64,000 nucleotides of DNA, taken from positions 124,001-188,000 of the forward strand of contig NW_024468258.1 of NCBI RefSeq assembly GCF_002104995.1, read 5' to 3'. The notes under the pieces are model-generated. The model did not search any database. It saw nothing but the letters and a program-made list of their open reading frames with translations, and was not told the DNA's origin. This DNA is from Linderina pennispora (taxonomy: Eukaryota; Kickxellomycota; Kickxellomycetes; Kickxellales; Kickxellaceae). Within the stretch, counting starts at the first letter, position 1. Every line of letters starts with the position of its first letter. Positions 1 through 11,754 of this stretch are shown piece after piece. The position numbers and the translations under genes were made by a program.

Positions 1-1851
1 GGCGACCGCCGCAGGTCCGACTTGGATGCGTCTGCTGTGGATCTGGTGCGCTGGTGCGTACTTGTCATGGGTAGCTCTTTACTTCCTACTAAGCCCTCAT
101 CACCAGCCAGCGTTGATGCTGCCTGCAGTGACGCGTACGATGCACGCTTCTTCAGCTCCGAGTTATCCGCCTTGCTGACAAACCCGTCCTCCTCTTCTTC
201 CTCTGATAACACGCTGTCGTGCTGGTGAATTGGCGGCGCAGCCATATTTTCCAGTGACGGCGACTCGTCAAGCATCATCTCCTCCGGCCTGTCAGTCTCA
301 AGACCCAGATCGTGGAACTCCTTCATTGCATCCTCGAAGATACCGCCCTCAGCACCGTTCGGGAAGAATGCCGTGTCGTCCATGTTGGGCAGGACCATGG
401 AGAGCTGCAAAATGTCGTAAATCTGCTTCTCAATTGCCTGCGAAATGCGGTTATACCGCACTTGCTTCTGCATGAACACGGGCTCCAGCGACAACCGTAG
501 CTGTGGCATTTCGTAAAAGCCGAGCCAAAAGCGGTTCGATGGAGCCGGCCGGAACCGCAGCAGCATCTTGCCTGCCAAGCTCTCTAGCACCACCCTCAGC
601 GCAATCGACATACGAATCGAGCCAATCTTGACGCCGGTCGTCAGTACCATGCGAAATCCGCCCAGATAATGCACAAACATACTGACATCCACCTGTCCAT
701 CCTTATCAAACGACTCAAGCTTGGTGTTCGTAATGACTGGAACGTTGCCGCCGATTTCTAGATCGCTGACGATAATCTCGTCGAGGAACGCCGGCCGCTG
801 GATGCGCTGGAACTTTGACTGTAGCTTCTTTGTGAAATGCTCGCGAGCCCACTCTGTGCGGTACAGGCCGATGAATATGCGGCCAAATATAGCATTGAGC
901 CATTCGTCTGAGCGCACGCCCGTGCCATTACGTGCTGCGACGTTGCCTAAGATAGAGTGGATTCCAGACATATCCGGCTCCATGCAGCTGCGACGCATCT
1001 TGAGTCCGCAATCTCTCCATTTGCTCCTTAGTCATCGGCTGGGGCGACACCACAGCCTCCGCACCGTCGATCTCTTGGCCTGTACTCTCAGGCACATGAT
1101 CCTCGCTCGGCTCTGTTCTCGTGACATCCTGCTTTCTCAGCGCTGGCTGCTCCTCCGCCTCGCCCTCGCCATCCTCAATGTCCATCAGCGAATTCCACAG
1201 TAACGCATAATACCAGTCCTCCTTGTCGACAGCCCGATCGGCAAACAAATAGTAGTCCTTCCTCTGCCGCACATCGGCGCCCACCGCTGCCGCCAGCGGA
1301 GCCAGCCTAATGGGCGTGCGCCGCGAGTACATCTGCGACTCAGAAGCGCCCTCAGAGTGATGCAGCGTGACCTGGTAATGGCTCAGAACAATGACGCCAT
1401 GGCCCTCGGCCATTTTCTCGCTCTCGTACATTGCCAGCGTTCCGTTTTCCAGCACTGCATAATTCATGTTTGTGGCTACTGGTGGCGGGTCTTCGGGCTT
1501 GCCACGCTTGTTGTGGATCCACTTGTTGATCCCGCGCGCCACAAGGTCGCTGAGACGGGCTGCCGATTCGCTCGGCCCGTGCGCGGGCGACGCTCCAGAC
1601 GCACAGCGAGAAATTCGCAGCCACCCGGTCCGGCGAGTGCCATACGGGGACGTCGGAGATGCTATGTTGTCGCCAGAGGGCTCACGTAGTGCAGCAGCCT
1701 TGGCATCAAGCAGAGATGTCTGCCGGTTGCTCTTCTCAGGGTCCGGTACCATGGCCCACAGAGCCAGCCCCAAAACAGCGGCTGCGAGCAGGAGAGGCAG
1801 CGTCAGCAGTCCCAGCAGGTATATGAATATGAGTTGGCCAATTCCCGACAT
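1..1851 (-). CDS. PH and SMP domain lipid-transfer protein, Nvj2/TEX2-like (C-terminus beyond window)
   Basis: The protein begins with a hydrophobic membrane segment just after the chosen ATG (FIYLLGLLTLPLLLAA), followed by a PH-like region with the tract KDYYLFADRAVDKEDWYYAL. An SMP-type region follows (IFGRIFIGLYRTEWAREHF, then ISQAIEKQIYDILQLSMVLP). Proteins with this order (Nvj2 in yeast, TEX2 in animals) sit in the ER and move lipids at ER-vacuole or ER-Golgi contacts. The tail is acidic and Ser-rich and runs off the window start. An in-frame ATG at 1986 would add a second hydrophobic stretch; I prefer 1851 because the membrane segment then starts at residue 5 or so. The frame shifts by one extra base near position 1000, between the PH and SMP parts. 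The family is clear; the exact orthologue is not. Confidence 0.75.
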
Positions 1852-2081
1852 TTCAAAAGGTTGAATAGTACACAGAAAGAATAAACAAAAGAACACAGCG
1901 GAAAGCTGAAGAGGAGAGAAGCGACGTGAGAATGGCCACACCAGCTGAAATACATGGTTTTTAGGCTTCTGGCCCACAAAGCGCATGGATAAAACTCGGG
2001 GAAATTTACGCTCGACACTCTTTTCTCTGCAACTAAAAACATCGCCTAATTTCTACTTTTTCTCTTTTTTTTTTTTTTTTA
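1852..2081. promoter_or_regulatory. Shared divergent promoter region
   Basis: This 230-bp stretch separates two genes that start in opposite directions. It contains a run of 16 or more T just before the start codon at 2082, typical of fungal poly(dT) promoter elements. The role is inferred from position. Confidence 0.4.
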
Positions 2082-3572
2082 ATGATTTGCACCACGCCTG
2101 ATGCTGGCTCGGCCTCGGCATGTAAATTATGCGAGACAAAGGCGGTAGACCCGAATTTCCTGCTGTTTGTGCAATTCGGCTCTGCGCTAAGTGCCAGTAA
2201 GCGGCAGAAGATCGAACAATACATCAACGCCGTCATATACCCACGGCAGCAGCCCAGCTCGCGAAAACGCAGTCGGTATGACTATGACTACGACTACAGC
2301 TACGATTCCGAGTACAGCGACTACAGCAACTACAATAGACGGAAGCGCCAGCGCACAGCCAACGGATATAGACAGATAGCGCAGAGCAATGGCTCCTCGA
2401 CGCTGGTGGTGTACGATCAAAATGCCGGGTTCACACTCGACACGACCACCGATGTACTGGACACCCCTCTTGATTATACGCACGGTGTGACGTCGGTTCT
2501 CGGTGCCAGTGCCGGTGGGCTGGGAAACCCATGCTTCAATTGCTCGATCCCAGGCCATGAGCTGCGCGATTGCCCATGGCCGCTCGATAACGACAGGATT
2601 GAGGCTAGCCGGCTGGAATTCAAAGACAAAAAGGGCATCGGAGCATTTGACAGCCGGCTTTATTTGGCTGTGGAGGAAGGGAGGCGGCTTGATGGGATGC
2701 GGCAGCGGTTCAGGCCTGGCCAGATGTCAGAGAGGCTGCGTGAGGCGCTGGGGCTGGGGGAGGACGAGGTTGCGTCATTCGTTGTGAGCATGCGGTACGC
2801 AGGATACCCGCCTGCCTATTTGGGGAGCTTTGAGGGCCAGGATCCGATGGAGGCGCGACCCAGAGAAGTGCCACCGCCGACTCCAGCCCTCAAGGTGTAT
2901 GACGGCATCGAAGACCACTCGAGCGAGCTGGATCAAGCGGCAGCAATTAAGCTGCACGATCCAGATCATAACTCGGCGACAGGCGGCGGCGAGAAAGATG
3001 TAATTACAGACGATGAGGAAGAGGGAGCCATTAGTGACGACGAGGAAGAGGGAGCCATCGATGATGCAGACGACAGGACCCAGCCTTCAGTCCCACAGCC
3101 ACCACGGAACATCCCCCTGGTGCACTACCAAGGGCTAGATCTCAGCATGCTGGACTTTGACCACATGGGCAAGCCCAAACCGCAGCGACAATCGCAGATG
3201 CCTGATTATTATAACCACAACAATGCCGGTTACCAGTACGGCGAGGACGACTGGAGCGGCATGCTGAACAGCTACTACCGGCAGGCAGACATATACAATC
3301 CCCAGCCACTGCAATACTGGCAACAACCGATGCCATATGGGCAGCCAATTGCACAGCCGCCGCCCCCTCCTGCCGATCTGCCGCCCCCTCCCCCGCCACC
3401 AGTGGATCCCAGAGACCAGCCTGGGATCTCTAGACTGGCATCGGAAGAGCACCCACTGACGGGCATCCCAACCCGAGATCGGGCCACTCAGAACCAGCAG
3501 TCCACAACGGAGCAAGCGCCCAGTGACGGCGAGCTCGAGGACGGTGAATGCGACATGGACACCGACGACTGA
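2082..3572 (+). CDS. ZCCHC8-like zinc-knuckle and PSP-domain protein
   Basis: An uninterrupted 496-residue protein. A CCHC zinc knuckle lies near residues 150-165 (CFNCSIPGHELRDCP). About 55 residues later comes a PSP proline-rich region (RFRPGQMSERLREALGL, then MRYAGYPPAYLG). This pair is the signature of ZCCHC8 and relatives, which scaffold the NEXT-type complex that feeds nuclear RNA to the exosome. Other regions are low complexity: a Tyr/Asp/Ser-rich stretch near residues 70-85, acidic repeats (DDEEEGAI twice) near 310, a poly-Pro segment near 430, and an acidic C-terminus. The start ATG directly follows the T-tract. Family assignment is firm, complex membership is inferred. Confidence 0.8.
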   Translation: MICTTPDAGSASACKLCETKAVDPNFLLFVQFGSALSASKRQKIEQYINAVIYPRQQPSSRKRSRYDYDYDYSYDSEYSDYSNYNRRKRQRTANGYRQIAQSNGSSTLVVYDQNAGFTLDTTTDVLDTPLDYTHGVTSVLGASAGGLGNPCFNCSIPGHELRDCPWPLDNDRIEASRLEFKDKKGIGAFDSRLYLAVEEGRRLDGMRQRFRPGQMSERLREALGLGEDEVASFVVSMRYAGYPPAYLGSFEGQDPMEARPREVPPPTPALKVYDGIEDHSSELDQAAAIKLHDPDHNSATGGGEKDVITDDEEEGAISDDEEEGAIDDADDRTQPSVPQPPRNIPLVHYQGLDLSMLDFDHMGKPKPQRQSQMPDYYNHNNAGYQYGEDDWSGMLNSYYRQADIYNPQPLQYWQQPMPYGQPIAQPPPPPADLPPPPPPPVDPRDQPGISRLASEEHPLTGIPTRDRATQNQQSTTEQAPSDGELEDGECDMDTDD

Positions 3573-3634
3573 GCACATTCTCACTGATCAGCTGTGGGTC
3601 GATTTTTTATTCAGGCTCAATACATTTTTGTAGC

Positions 3635-4387
3635 TCATTGGCTAAGTCGGACCCGAAGCTTCTTCTCCAAACCGCCGAACCACTGGTGGTCAAATACTGC
3701 GAAATCCCACGAGTCCTGGTACCCTATCCCCTCGGTGTACAGCACCTCCTTCCGCACACACTCGACCTTGACACCGACGACATTCTCCATCCACCCGCGC
3801 ATGCCCAGGTTGTTCTCTGTCGTCTCGAGCGCGATCCGGTGCATATTTAGCGTCTCGAATCCGAATTTGAGCGTCAGGTACAAGGCTGCTGAGCTGACCT
3901 TGTGACGCCAGAATCGCGAATCGACAATAATCCCTGCCTTTGCGCAATGGTTAGATGCGTCAATCTCGCTCATCCCGCAGCACCCAACAACCAGGTACGG
4001 CTCATCGATCTCTATCACACCATTGTCCACAGGCACTGTCTCGGGCGCCAAGTACTCGTCAGCATGGATTTTGCCGACGAGCTCACTGGGCAGCTGCGAC
4101 TTTTTAATTACAATCGTATAGTTCACCAGCTCCTTGCGCAGCTGGCCCTCGTCCCGCGCCCGGCGACGCCAGCTCGCGTGCTCCACCGTGTAGCCGTTGG
4201 GCCGCATCATGAATTTCAGGTATTTCATGGTCTCATGGTCAGAGAGGAGATGCGCCATAGCTGCATCTTGCCGCTCGTCAGGCGGGATCAGCGTCACTAG
4301 CCTGCTGGTAGCGCCAGCACGCTTGGGTACGAGATCGGGAGAACACCGGGTGTTGCGCGTAGGTGACGATGATCCGCTAGTAGGCAT
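3635..4387 (-). CDS. GNAT-family acetyltransferase
   Basis: A 250-residue protein. The C-terminal half has a GNAT fold: a strand with PYLVVGCCGMSEID, the pre-helix stretch AGIIVDSRFWRHKVSSAALY, then FGFETLNMHRIALETTENNLGMRGWMENV, the RimJ/RimL-type segment that follows acetyl-CoA binding. It probably transfers acetyl from acetyl-CoA to an amine or protein N-terminus; the substrate cannot be told. The first ATG is at 4387. The gene converges on the ZCCHC8-like gene, with 62 bp between their stop codons. Confidence 0.75.
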   Translation of the reverse strand: MPTSGSSSPTRNTRCSPDLVPKRAGATSRLVTLIPPDERQDAAMAHLLSDHETMKYLKFMMRPNGYTVEHASWRRRARDEGQLRKELVNYTIVIKKSQLPSELVGKIHADEYLAPETVPVDNGVIEIDEPYLVVGCCGMSEIDASNHCAKAGIIVDSRFWRHKVSSAALYLTLKFGFETLNMHRIALETTENNLGMRGWMENVVGVKVECVRKEVLYTEGIGYQDSWDFAVFDHQWFGGLEKKLRVRLSQ

Positions 4388-5578
4388 TCTTTTCAAAAAT
4401 GATTGTTAGGAAAAAAGTTTAAGGGAGGAGAGAAAGGGAGAGCACACTGCTTTTTCGCCGCTGTAGCTGATAGACAAATAAAAAATCTAGTAGAGATTAA
4501 AGAGAAAAATGGCGCAGCTGTAATGATAATTTTTGGACTGCAAGAATCGGCAATGCGGGAATGCGCCAGAAAGGCATTGTTCCCAGACTAGTCAGCTTTT
4601 TTTTATTACAGCCTTTGGCCATCAGCATTTTTTCGTCGTATCTCCATACATCTCCACCGTGTTTCCCGCGCTCGCCAGCGATCAACACGGCATTGCTGCT
4701 GTAGATTCCGCCAGTCCCGTTTTGGTCTGTGCTCGCTCTTCGGCCAGTTCGCATCCGAGATCGCCTGCATCTCACCCTTTTGTCGCTAGACTGGGTGGGC
4801 GATTGGTGGGCGATTTGCCTACCAACCTGCCGAACTCGGGGCTAAAAAACATCGCGGACTGCACATACACACTAGGCCACAACAGCACACTCAACGAACT
4901 AGCTGTGTGCCATTATGTTTCGGCAGCAGGTTCACCCGCCGGGGGCTAAACACCCCTGGCAACCCGGATTATGTAGTAGCATTTTTGGGGGAGCTTGGGC
5001 TTAAAATGTTCTTCAAAGAAACAAACACGGCTCCAGTCATTCACAAAACAGGCATAACCCTCCGAGCAAATTCCTTCGTTCTTGCTCAACCAAATATGTA
5101 ATCGAGTGCGTGTTTGGGATAGAGACTGCATCCTGATTGGAAACATGGGAGGCTAATGTGCAATTAAATATGGCACTCCTTCAAATAGGCGCTTGCTAGC
5201 GGTGGGGGTTTGAATCGCTCCTATACAAGGCGTGTAGTGCCCAGCATCTCTCTATTGGCAATGTTATTGAATTCAAATGCTGTTGGCTTTGGGCTTTCAT
5301 ATGCGTGCTACATGCAGCCATATGAAGACTTTCGCAATCATATTTGGAAGGCACATAGTTGCTCCGCTTCCACCGAGCAGGATATTGATTTGGAGATCTA
5401 ATATTAGATGAAATCGTGGATTAGCTCTTGAGATCTAATCTGTCTGGAGGGCTGACGCGGCGCGCTCTTTCGCAAATACGCACGCCTTGGGGAAGCTGAG
5501 GGCAGCGTCAGCAGTTGCGCAATTCGCTGCTCTCTGCACTGTTCTCCAACCTTTCTTTACTAGGCACCTTTATTCAAA
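4388..5578. other. Intergenic, no supported gene
   Basis: About 1.2 kb between two divergent starts. I see no conserved protein, tRNA or repeat. A pyrimidine-rich stretch lies just before the proteasome gene start. Confidence 0.4.
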
Positions 5579-6409
5579 ATGAGCTCACGTAGCGCCAATG
5601 CCGGATACGACCGGCACATTACCATCTTTTCGCCCGAGGGACGCCTGTTCCAAGTTGGTAAGTGCTGCTGCCAATGCAATAGCAAGCGAGACTTATAGGC
5701 CACACACCTTTACCCAGCTGAACCCCCCTTTAATTTGTAGAGTATGCCTTCAAGGCAATCTCGAACACTGGAGTCACCTCGGTCGGTGTGCGTGGAAAGG
5801 ACAGCGTAGTGATCGCGACGCAGAAGAAGGTCCCGGATAAGCTCATCGATGCCTCGACGGCGACGCACGTATTCCAGCTAACACCCTATATTGGCTGTGT
5901 GATGACTGGCCTTGGACCCGGACGGCCGTAGCCAGGTGATGCGTGCGCGGCAGGAGGCGGCCTGAGTTCAAATACAAGTACGGATATGAGATCACTCCCG
6001 ACATGCTGGCAAAGCGCATGGCCAACATCAACCAGGTGTACACGCAGAAAGCCTTTATGCGCCCGCTCGGCGTGTCAATGATCCTTATTGGGTGGGACAA
6101 TGAGCGTGGACCGCAGCTGTACAAGACGGACCCTGCGGGCTACTTTGCTGGATACCGGGCGACCTGCCGCCGGCGCAAAGCACCAGGAGGCGTTTAATTA
6201 CTTGGAGAAGAAGATGAAGGGCGACGAGGGGCTCTCTGTTGACGATACTGTGGAGCTGGCGATTGCCACGCTGTCGTCCGTGCTGGCAGCCAACTTCAAG
6301 GCTACAGATCTAGGAGATTGCCATTGTCACAAAGGAGAGCCCAGAGTTCCATGCCCTGAGCACTGAGGAGATTGATGCCCAGCTCGTCAGGATTGCAGAG
6401 AAGGACTAA
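5579..6409 (+). CDS. PSMA6: 20S proteasome subunit alpha type 6 (alpha1), frame-disrupted in this assembly
   Basis: Exon 1 (5579-5657) encodes an N-terminus with the alpha-subunit signature [23 protein letters not shown] intron (5658-5740) joins it in phase to [19 protein letters not shown]. Later matches are [60 protein letters not shown] and the end [15 protein letters not shown], giving about 247 residues, normal for the family. The subunit forms part of the outer ring of the 20S core and, like other alpha subunits, is not catalytic. Four extra single bases break the frame, near 5921, 5956, 6164 and 6313; dropping one base at each restores the conserved protein. As an essential gene it is probably intact in the organism, though a recent pseudogene is possible. 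Confidence 0.85.
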
Positions 6410-6869
6410 ACTTCAATACGCTTTCATGTTTTAACAACAACCCAGCCAACAAGTATATCAATGAACCGCCGGTACATGTCGGTTACAGTTTAGATTGTAC
6501 GGCCTACAGAGTAGTACAATGAATAATCAGCACCTGTGCCAATATTGTGGAGGGCTGGTACACTCCACTTTTTCTTCAAAAGGCAAGGTTGATTTCTTTG
6601 AAAAGAGATACACATCGAACACATGGCAAGTAGGTAGTTGGACATCCAATTACCACAATAAACGTGCACCGAAGCCATAGTAGCAGATAACTTTATATTG
6701 GTTGCTGGATAATGGGCGGTTTGTTTATTGCAGGTAATGAAGGTAAGGAATATAAGATAACCAATAGCGCGGATTCTGGATGGAACTAGGAGGCCAATGC
6801 TCAGCACAATTGCTAAAGTGAAAAGCCTAAAACTCGTAGCGACTGTATATGGGGGAAGCTCTGCATGCT
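6410..6869. other. Intergenic, AT-rich
   Basis: This holds the 3' flank of the proteasome gene. I see no gene, repeat or structured element. Confidence 0.4.
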
Positions 6870-8520
6870 AGCATTTCCTAAAGTCGGCTGTATAACTTCT
6901 TGGAAAACATCGTATGGAACATGAAGCTCTTTAAGAGATGGGATGCAGACGATGATTTTGTAAAGCGCAATGACTTCGTGTCTCTGGGGCCGTGTGGGAT
7001 CATTGGAAAATTACCAGTATCTTTAAATGCTTGCTGAAATCGGGGCTTGTTGAACACAATGAAGTCGATTTCTGCAAGCTCATCATTCTGGTCGGACCAA
7101 TCTTCCAAGATGAAATGCTTTACCCTTAGGTAGCATTAGAGGATGGAATATGTGACAATATGTGAATAAATGTAGATCGAGTAATAAAAGACGTTTAACT
7201 CTAGGATTCGAATATTGGTTGGCTCGACAATCTGAAAAGGCAGAGGTATTGAAATGCAGCAGCTGATTTTTACAGGATGTTGCCTCTGATATGCGATTAA
7301 AGAGCGGAATACCATATCTATGAAAGTTAAAGGAGCTTACATGCCTTTTTCATCTCTATTGTGATATTTATGGATTTGGAGTCCAATTTTTGAGCAACTA
7401 ATGCCTTTCAAGAGCTTCATAAGTACCATGAAGTTCAGCGTGATCTAGTTTTGGAAGTTTGAATGGGCAATCGGCAACTGAAAAGGGAAGTATCATGTTC
7501 TCCAAGCCGCAGTCGCTTTAGCTTGGGAAATTGAATGCTGCTTTGTGTATGTTTTAGGTGGGAAATAATTGTCAACATGAGAGTGCCTCGATATATCAGC
7601 CCCGCTACACTTTGTATAGTGAATATCCAATTCTCTAAGTTCTGAAAAAACCTAGTGTGCTTTTGTTTTCTGAATGAAAGAATTGCCATGAAAACCCTGG
7701 AGGTGCAATTGGTCAAAGCCAAGTATTGGAGAGCGGGGGCAAATACATATGGAACCATATGTTGGTGTTTGCCTAGATCAATCCTTAAGATATGAAAGGT
7801 TACTAGAGAAAGAAAAGTGATCCAATTTGAACAACAGAGTTGCTAACACTGAGGCGTGTGATTCGGGGGAGTAATGCGTTGAATCAGTGGTGATAGCGGG
7901 CATGTTGGATAGACGACCGCATCTGATGTGAAAGGTTTATATCTGTTAAAAGCAGGCAAATGGGTCATGAAAATATTCGGATCATGGAGTCGTAATCAAC
8001 TGCGTTAATGTTGCTAAGGATGATAGTCTGCTATCGTAACTGGCACTGAATGTTGTCATTAAAAACGAGCGTGTGGGTGGATCCCCAGCTTATTTTGTCG
8101 AATCCCAGTTCGCGTAATAGACCAACAAGGTCAATCTCGCGTAAAAAGAAATAAAAAGAAAATATATGGAGATGTGGCGTCAGAATAGGATAAGGCCATT
8201 TTCTGCTATTAGTTTGATGTTGGAATCAATGCTGGAGATTGGCCATACTAAGCGAGTTGTCATACTCGTGGTTATGTTTAATACTTATGCTAATATAAGC
8301 GTTTGAGTAAAGTTTCGGTAAGGACAATTTTCTCCATTTGCTGACAAACATGGGCCGGTGAATAGTCATTCAAGTAGATACGTCTATCCACGATGTCATA
8401 GTCAAGTGTGTCAGTTACTATATGCGACAGTATTCTCTTTAAAATCGAGTCTGAGATGTTGTGAATAGGAAGCCATGGTTGAAAAGAGCAAATTTGTGAG
8501 AGAAATGTGTAGCAAAAAGG
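6870..8520 (-). pseudogene. Decayed F-box-like / leucine-rich repeat protein gene
   Basis: Read from about 8480 downward on the minus strand, this AT-rich stretch gives fragments in several frames. First is an F-box-like start (WLPIHNISDSILKRILSHIV), then WRKLSLPKLYSNAYISI, LREIDLVGLLREL, PALQYLALTNC and FPKLKRLRL. The order F-box-like, then spaced LxxL motifs, resembles the large F-box-like families of Kickxellomycotina fungi. Stops and shifts occur every 50-100 codons, far denser than in the conserved genes here, so true decay is likely, perhaps with added assembly indels. No single start or stop can be set. It could also be a different LRR protein. Confidence 0.4.
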
Positions 8521-9417
8521 AAAAGTCGCTCTACTCCTATCAAGTACTTGCCACTTTATGCACCTATTATTAGATGTGTAGATCCTTTTGCATGCCCTCC
8601 CCTAGCCCCGGATTACATATCATCTGGTGATGGATCTATTGTCGTGACCCTGTTTAAGGGACAGCAAGCATCATCAGGATATCTGTACACAGGTTAAGCT
8701 AATAAAAGAGCAATTAATATTAGTGAAGAAGAGAGGCGAGTCCCACCCGGGTCACTCCTAGAAGGGCCTGGCACCTGCTTTATAGAGCACTACGGCTTAC
8801 GGTCTACCAGTCCTAGGCAGTGGAGCTGTGTCATCATCCGTAATCGGCTGAATCAAATATCAGCATGATACTGTGGTGATCACACTACCACCATTCAAGT
8901 CCAATAATGATGCGGCTATGTTCAATGATCAAGATGGCACCGTGTAGCACATTGCCCATGGCAGGTGCATGACGATGGGTACCCAAGTCCTGGTGTAGAC
9001 AATAGCAATGAGGGCTTGAGCCTCTGATGAGGATAGTGGCATCTTTTACATGATACCATGATTACACGCAAATAGAAGGTACTCGCGTCATAATGGATAC
9101 ATATACCACTGCCTCAGGAATCTGCAGTCGTTGTCTTTTCTTATTTCTTTCCTAAAGCAAAAACCGCACTTTACCTCTCAAACTCCCAGAACACAGCTAC
9201 ACCTTAATCAACGTGTTTGTAGGGAAACCCTAGCTCCACACATAAAATACATTCCGACTGCGGTGCATTTGAGTCGTTCGAGAACACCAGCTATGGGTTT
9301 ACTCTATAATAGGAAGGCCCCTCTAAAACTCTACATGACAAATAAATACCTAGTTAAAGGAAGAGCACCTAGTAAGCTGCTACTGATACACGCTACGCTG
9401 TAAAAGCAGCGTGTTCC
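8521..9417. other. Intergenic, AT-rich, no supported gene
   Basis: I see no conserved coding sequence on either strand. The stretch lies upstream of the decayed F-box-like gene and downstream of the transporter. Confidence 0.4.
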
Positions 9418-10757
9418 TCAGAATGGATTGCACAGACATCCTGCAGCACGTACGGGCCATGACAAGAGCGAGCCGATGGCCAACCCGGTGCTGATGGAAA
9501 TGGCAACGATGGAGCCAGCAATAGTGGGCTTGTCGGCCAGCGAGGGCGCCGCCATGGCTGAGCGTGTCGACAGCAGCCCATTGGTAGCACCGAGCAGAAG
9601 CACCAAGAATAGGAAGCACCAGTCGCTGGTGATCCAGTTAAACCAGACAGGAGAACGAGACATGGCACATGAAAAATACGGGGATAAACAAAAATCTTGC
9701 TACAGCCAACGAGGTCAATGACGACATGCTGTTGATGGGAATCCTTTGGCGCAAAGCGGCGGCCGACAAAATCGCCGACGTTAAACACAAAAAAGTGCCA
9801 TTCTGTCAGCAGCCTGAAGCCCCTGGTGGAGGTAACCAGGGCCGTTACAGAAGGGAACACGGCGAGGGTTACCGGCAAAGACAAGCATAATGACATTGGC
9901 ATAGCCGGAGATTTGTCGGAAAGTAGCTGCAAACTCTCGCAGATCCGGGAGCACTGTTGCACCGGCTGTAGCACCCGCAATGGCCAGTTTGCTTCGCTCC
10001 GTGTAGTACGGGTCTCGCTGAATGTAGATGAAAGCAGCAGTCAAGATGATGTTCGTGATGGCTGCAAATGCAAAGTACGCAACAGTGCGATGTATCAGGG
10101 AGTCTGCTCCGGCCTCTGCGCTACGAAGACCGCCGGTTGCAACCGAGTACGCAGTCACCAGCTGTGCCGCGGTCGCCATAATTCCAGCCACTGCCTGGCC
10201 GCTCATCACGCCCTCTGCATTCGCGGGTGGAAAATGCGCAGTCAGCGCAAACACAGAGTTTGTCAAGATCCCGCTGGCAGCAGCTGTGACGGCTAGCTGC
10301 GTAATGACAATGTAAAACGACAGCGTGCCGCGGTGTTCCGTCATGAACGGCACGAACAGGCCAGTCACGTACGCCAAGAGGTTTCGCCATGAGCCCGTAC
10401 ATTATGCGCTTGTTGGCGTCGGATGTGGTCACAGGTCAGCATGGCATAGATGTTGAAGCCCAGGTTGAACCACCATGTAGGTCACGGAGAACGAGTTCTG
10501 AAATGTGTCCTGGTGCGGGCTGCCGGCGAACTGGTACGTGTAGAACTCACTGGCGGAGATGAACAGGTTCCAAGGCAGCAGCGAAGCGAGGCCAACACTG
10601 AAAAACACGTAGTACGAAAGGCGGCGCTGCTGCTGCTGCTGCTGCTGCGGAGTGGGCCTGGCGTGTTGCCTGATTCCTCTAGGAGCCGGGAGCGGTCATC
10701 CGATATGCGCAGATCTGGAGGTGGCACGGTAGAGCTGGGTTCGGCAGAACTGGCCAT
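9418..10757 (-). CDS. Equilibrative nucleoside transporter (ENT/SLC29 family), frame-disrupted
   Basis: Several membrane segments in successive frames together form an ENT protein. The conserved TM1 motif is present (GLASLLPWNLFISASEFY), and the family signature before TM8 reads FFVFNVGDFVGRRF. Other segments include YVTGLFVPFMTEHRGTLSFY, SGQAVAGIMATAAQLVTAYS and the final ATGLAIGSLLSWPV-like helix. The family moves nucleosides and nucleobases down their gradient; the yeast homologue is on the vacuole. The N-terminus is Ser-rich, with a CAG/CTG trinucleotide run at 10627-10650 where one frame change occurs. At least five shifts break the frame (near 10640, 10470, 10390, 9870 and 9650). I treat it as one gene with assembly indels; a pseudogene is possible because shifts are dense. 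Confidence 0.7.
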
Positions 10758-11645
10758 GAAAAAAGGGATTCAGATGTGGACTGATCGGGTGGGGTGCTGA
10801 CGTTGTGCAAACGCTTTGCTGGATAAGGAAATAAATGGCTTAAAATACGGATAGAAAAATACTCGTCACGCCACTGCTTTTTTCGGCGCTCAGACAGTCC
10901 TATTTTACCTTATTGCGAAGGCAGGCTGGCATGTATGGGCCGTCCAGGCCATCTAGTGCCGCCCACATAGCTCAAGGCCTTTTAGGGCATCTGTGTCTTG
11001 AATTGCAAGACCAGCAGATGCCCAACAGCCTTGAGTCTGCTGTGCGACAGCGGTAGGGACCACATCCCTCTTTTTCCAAGCGTGGACGACAATGGAGATA
11101 TCACGTGTAGCGCCAACAATCATCCGGCACTGGCGCTTCTGCAGTGAGTGACATTCGAGTGGTGGTGTTCAGTCACGCTGCGTGGTACAGCCATTTCCTT
11201 CTAAGCGGCTGGGACAAGCAAAAGCACTGCAAGGCTGCTGCCGCCACCGCCGCCCCCTCGCCGCCGCCGTCGTCGGCTCGGTCGATCGGCACCAAAAGTA
11301 TCTATGGCATTGGTGAGTTAGCAGCAGCAGGTTGGGCCAACACCAGGAGCGGTGCGCAGTCTTCGGCCGGTTGGGCACGGCGACAAGAGCTGATCTCAAT
11401 AAGCATCGCCCGAAGGAAAGGCCGCGTGGTTGGGCGTTGGACAGAGTGCTAAAAATGATGGGAAGGCAAAACCCCGCGTTCTTTTCCCTGGCAGACTCAA
11501 CAATAGGGCCATTATGTGCCCACAAGCTCACGGGCCAATCGGGCGGCCTTGCCTTCTTTTTTAGGTGGCCAAGAGCGGTGATGCGGGTCAATTTTGGCGG
11601 GTCTGCTGCTTTCCTCTCAAGTCACATCCGATTGCTCCAGCACTC
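10758..11645. other. Intergenic / promoter region
   Basis: About 0.9 kb between two divergent starts. It holds a CACGTG core (TCACGTGT at 11101) and Ala/Pro-rich open frames that look like chance. No gene is supported. Confidence 0.4.
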
Positions 11646-11653
11646 TATAAATA
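11646..11653 (+). promoter_or_regulatory. TATA box of the 40-residue zinc-finger gene
   Basis: The octamer TATAAATA lies 102 bp upstream of the ATG at 11755, followed by a pyrimidine-rich leader. The good match and spacing support real transcription of the tiny gene. Confidence 0.55.
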
Positions 11654-11754
11654 GGGCGCTGCCTGCCTGGCACTGAGAATTTCCTCTTCCACCCAGACGT
11701 ACAGCACCCTCTCCACTCCTTCCATTCTCTATATATCCAAAAACACTCGCTACC

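Noticed and set aside
5195-5225. GGGTTTGAATCGCTCC resembling a tRNA T-arm
   Set aside because: No D-arm or acceptor stem upstream.
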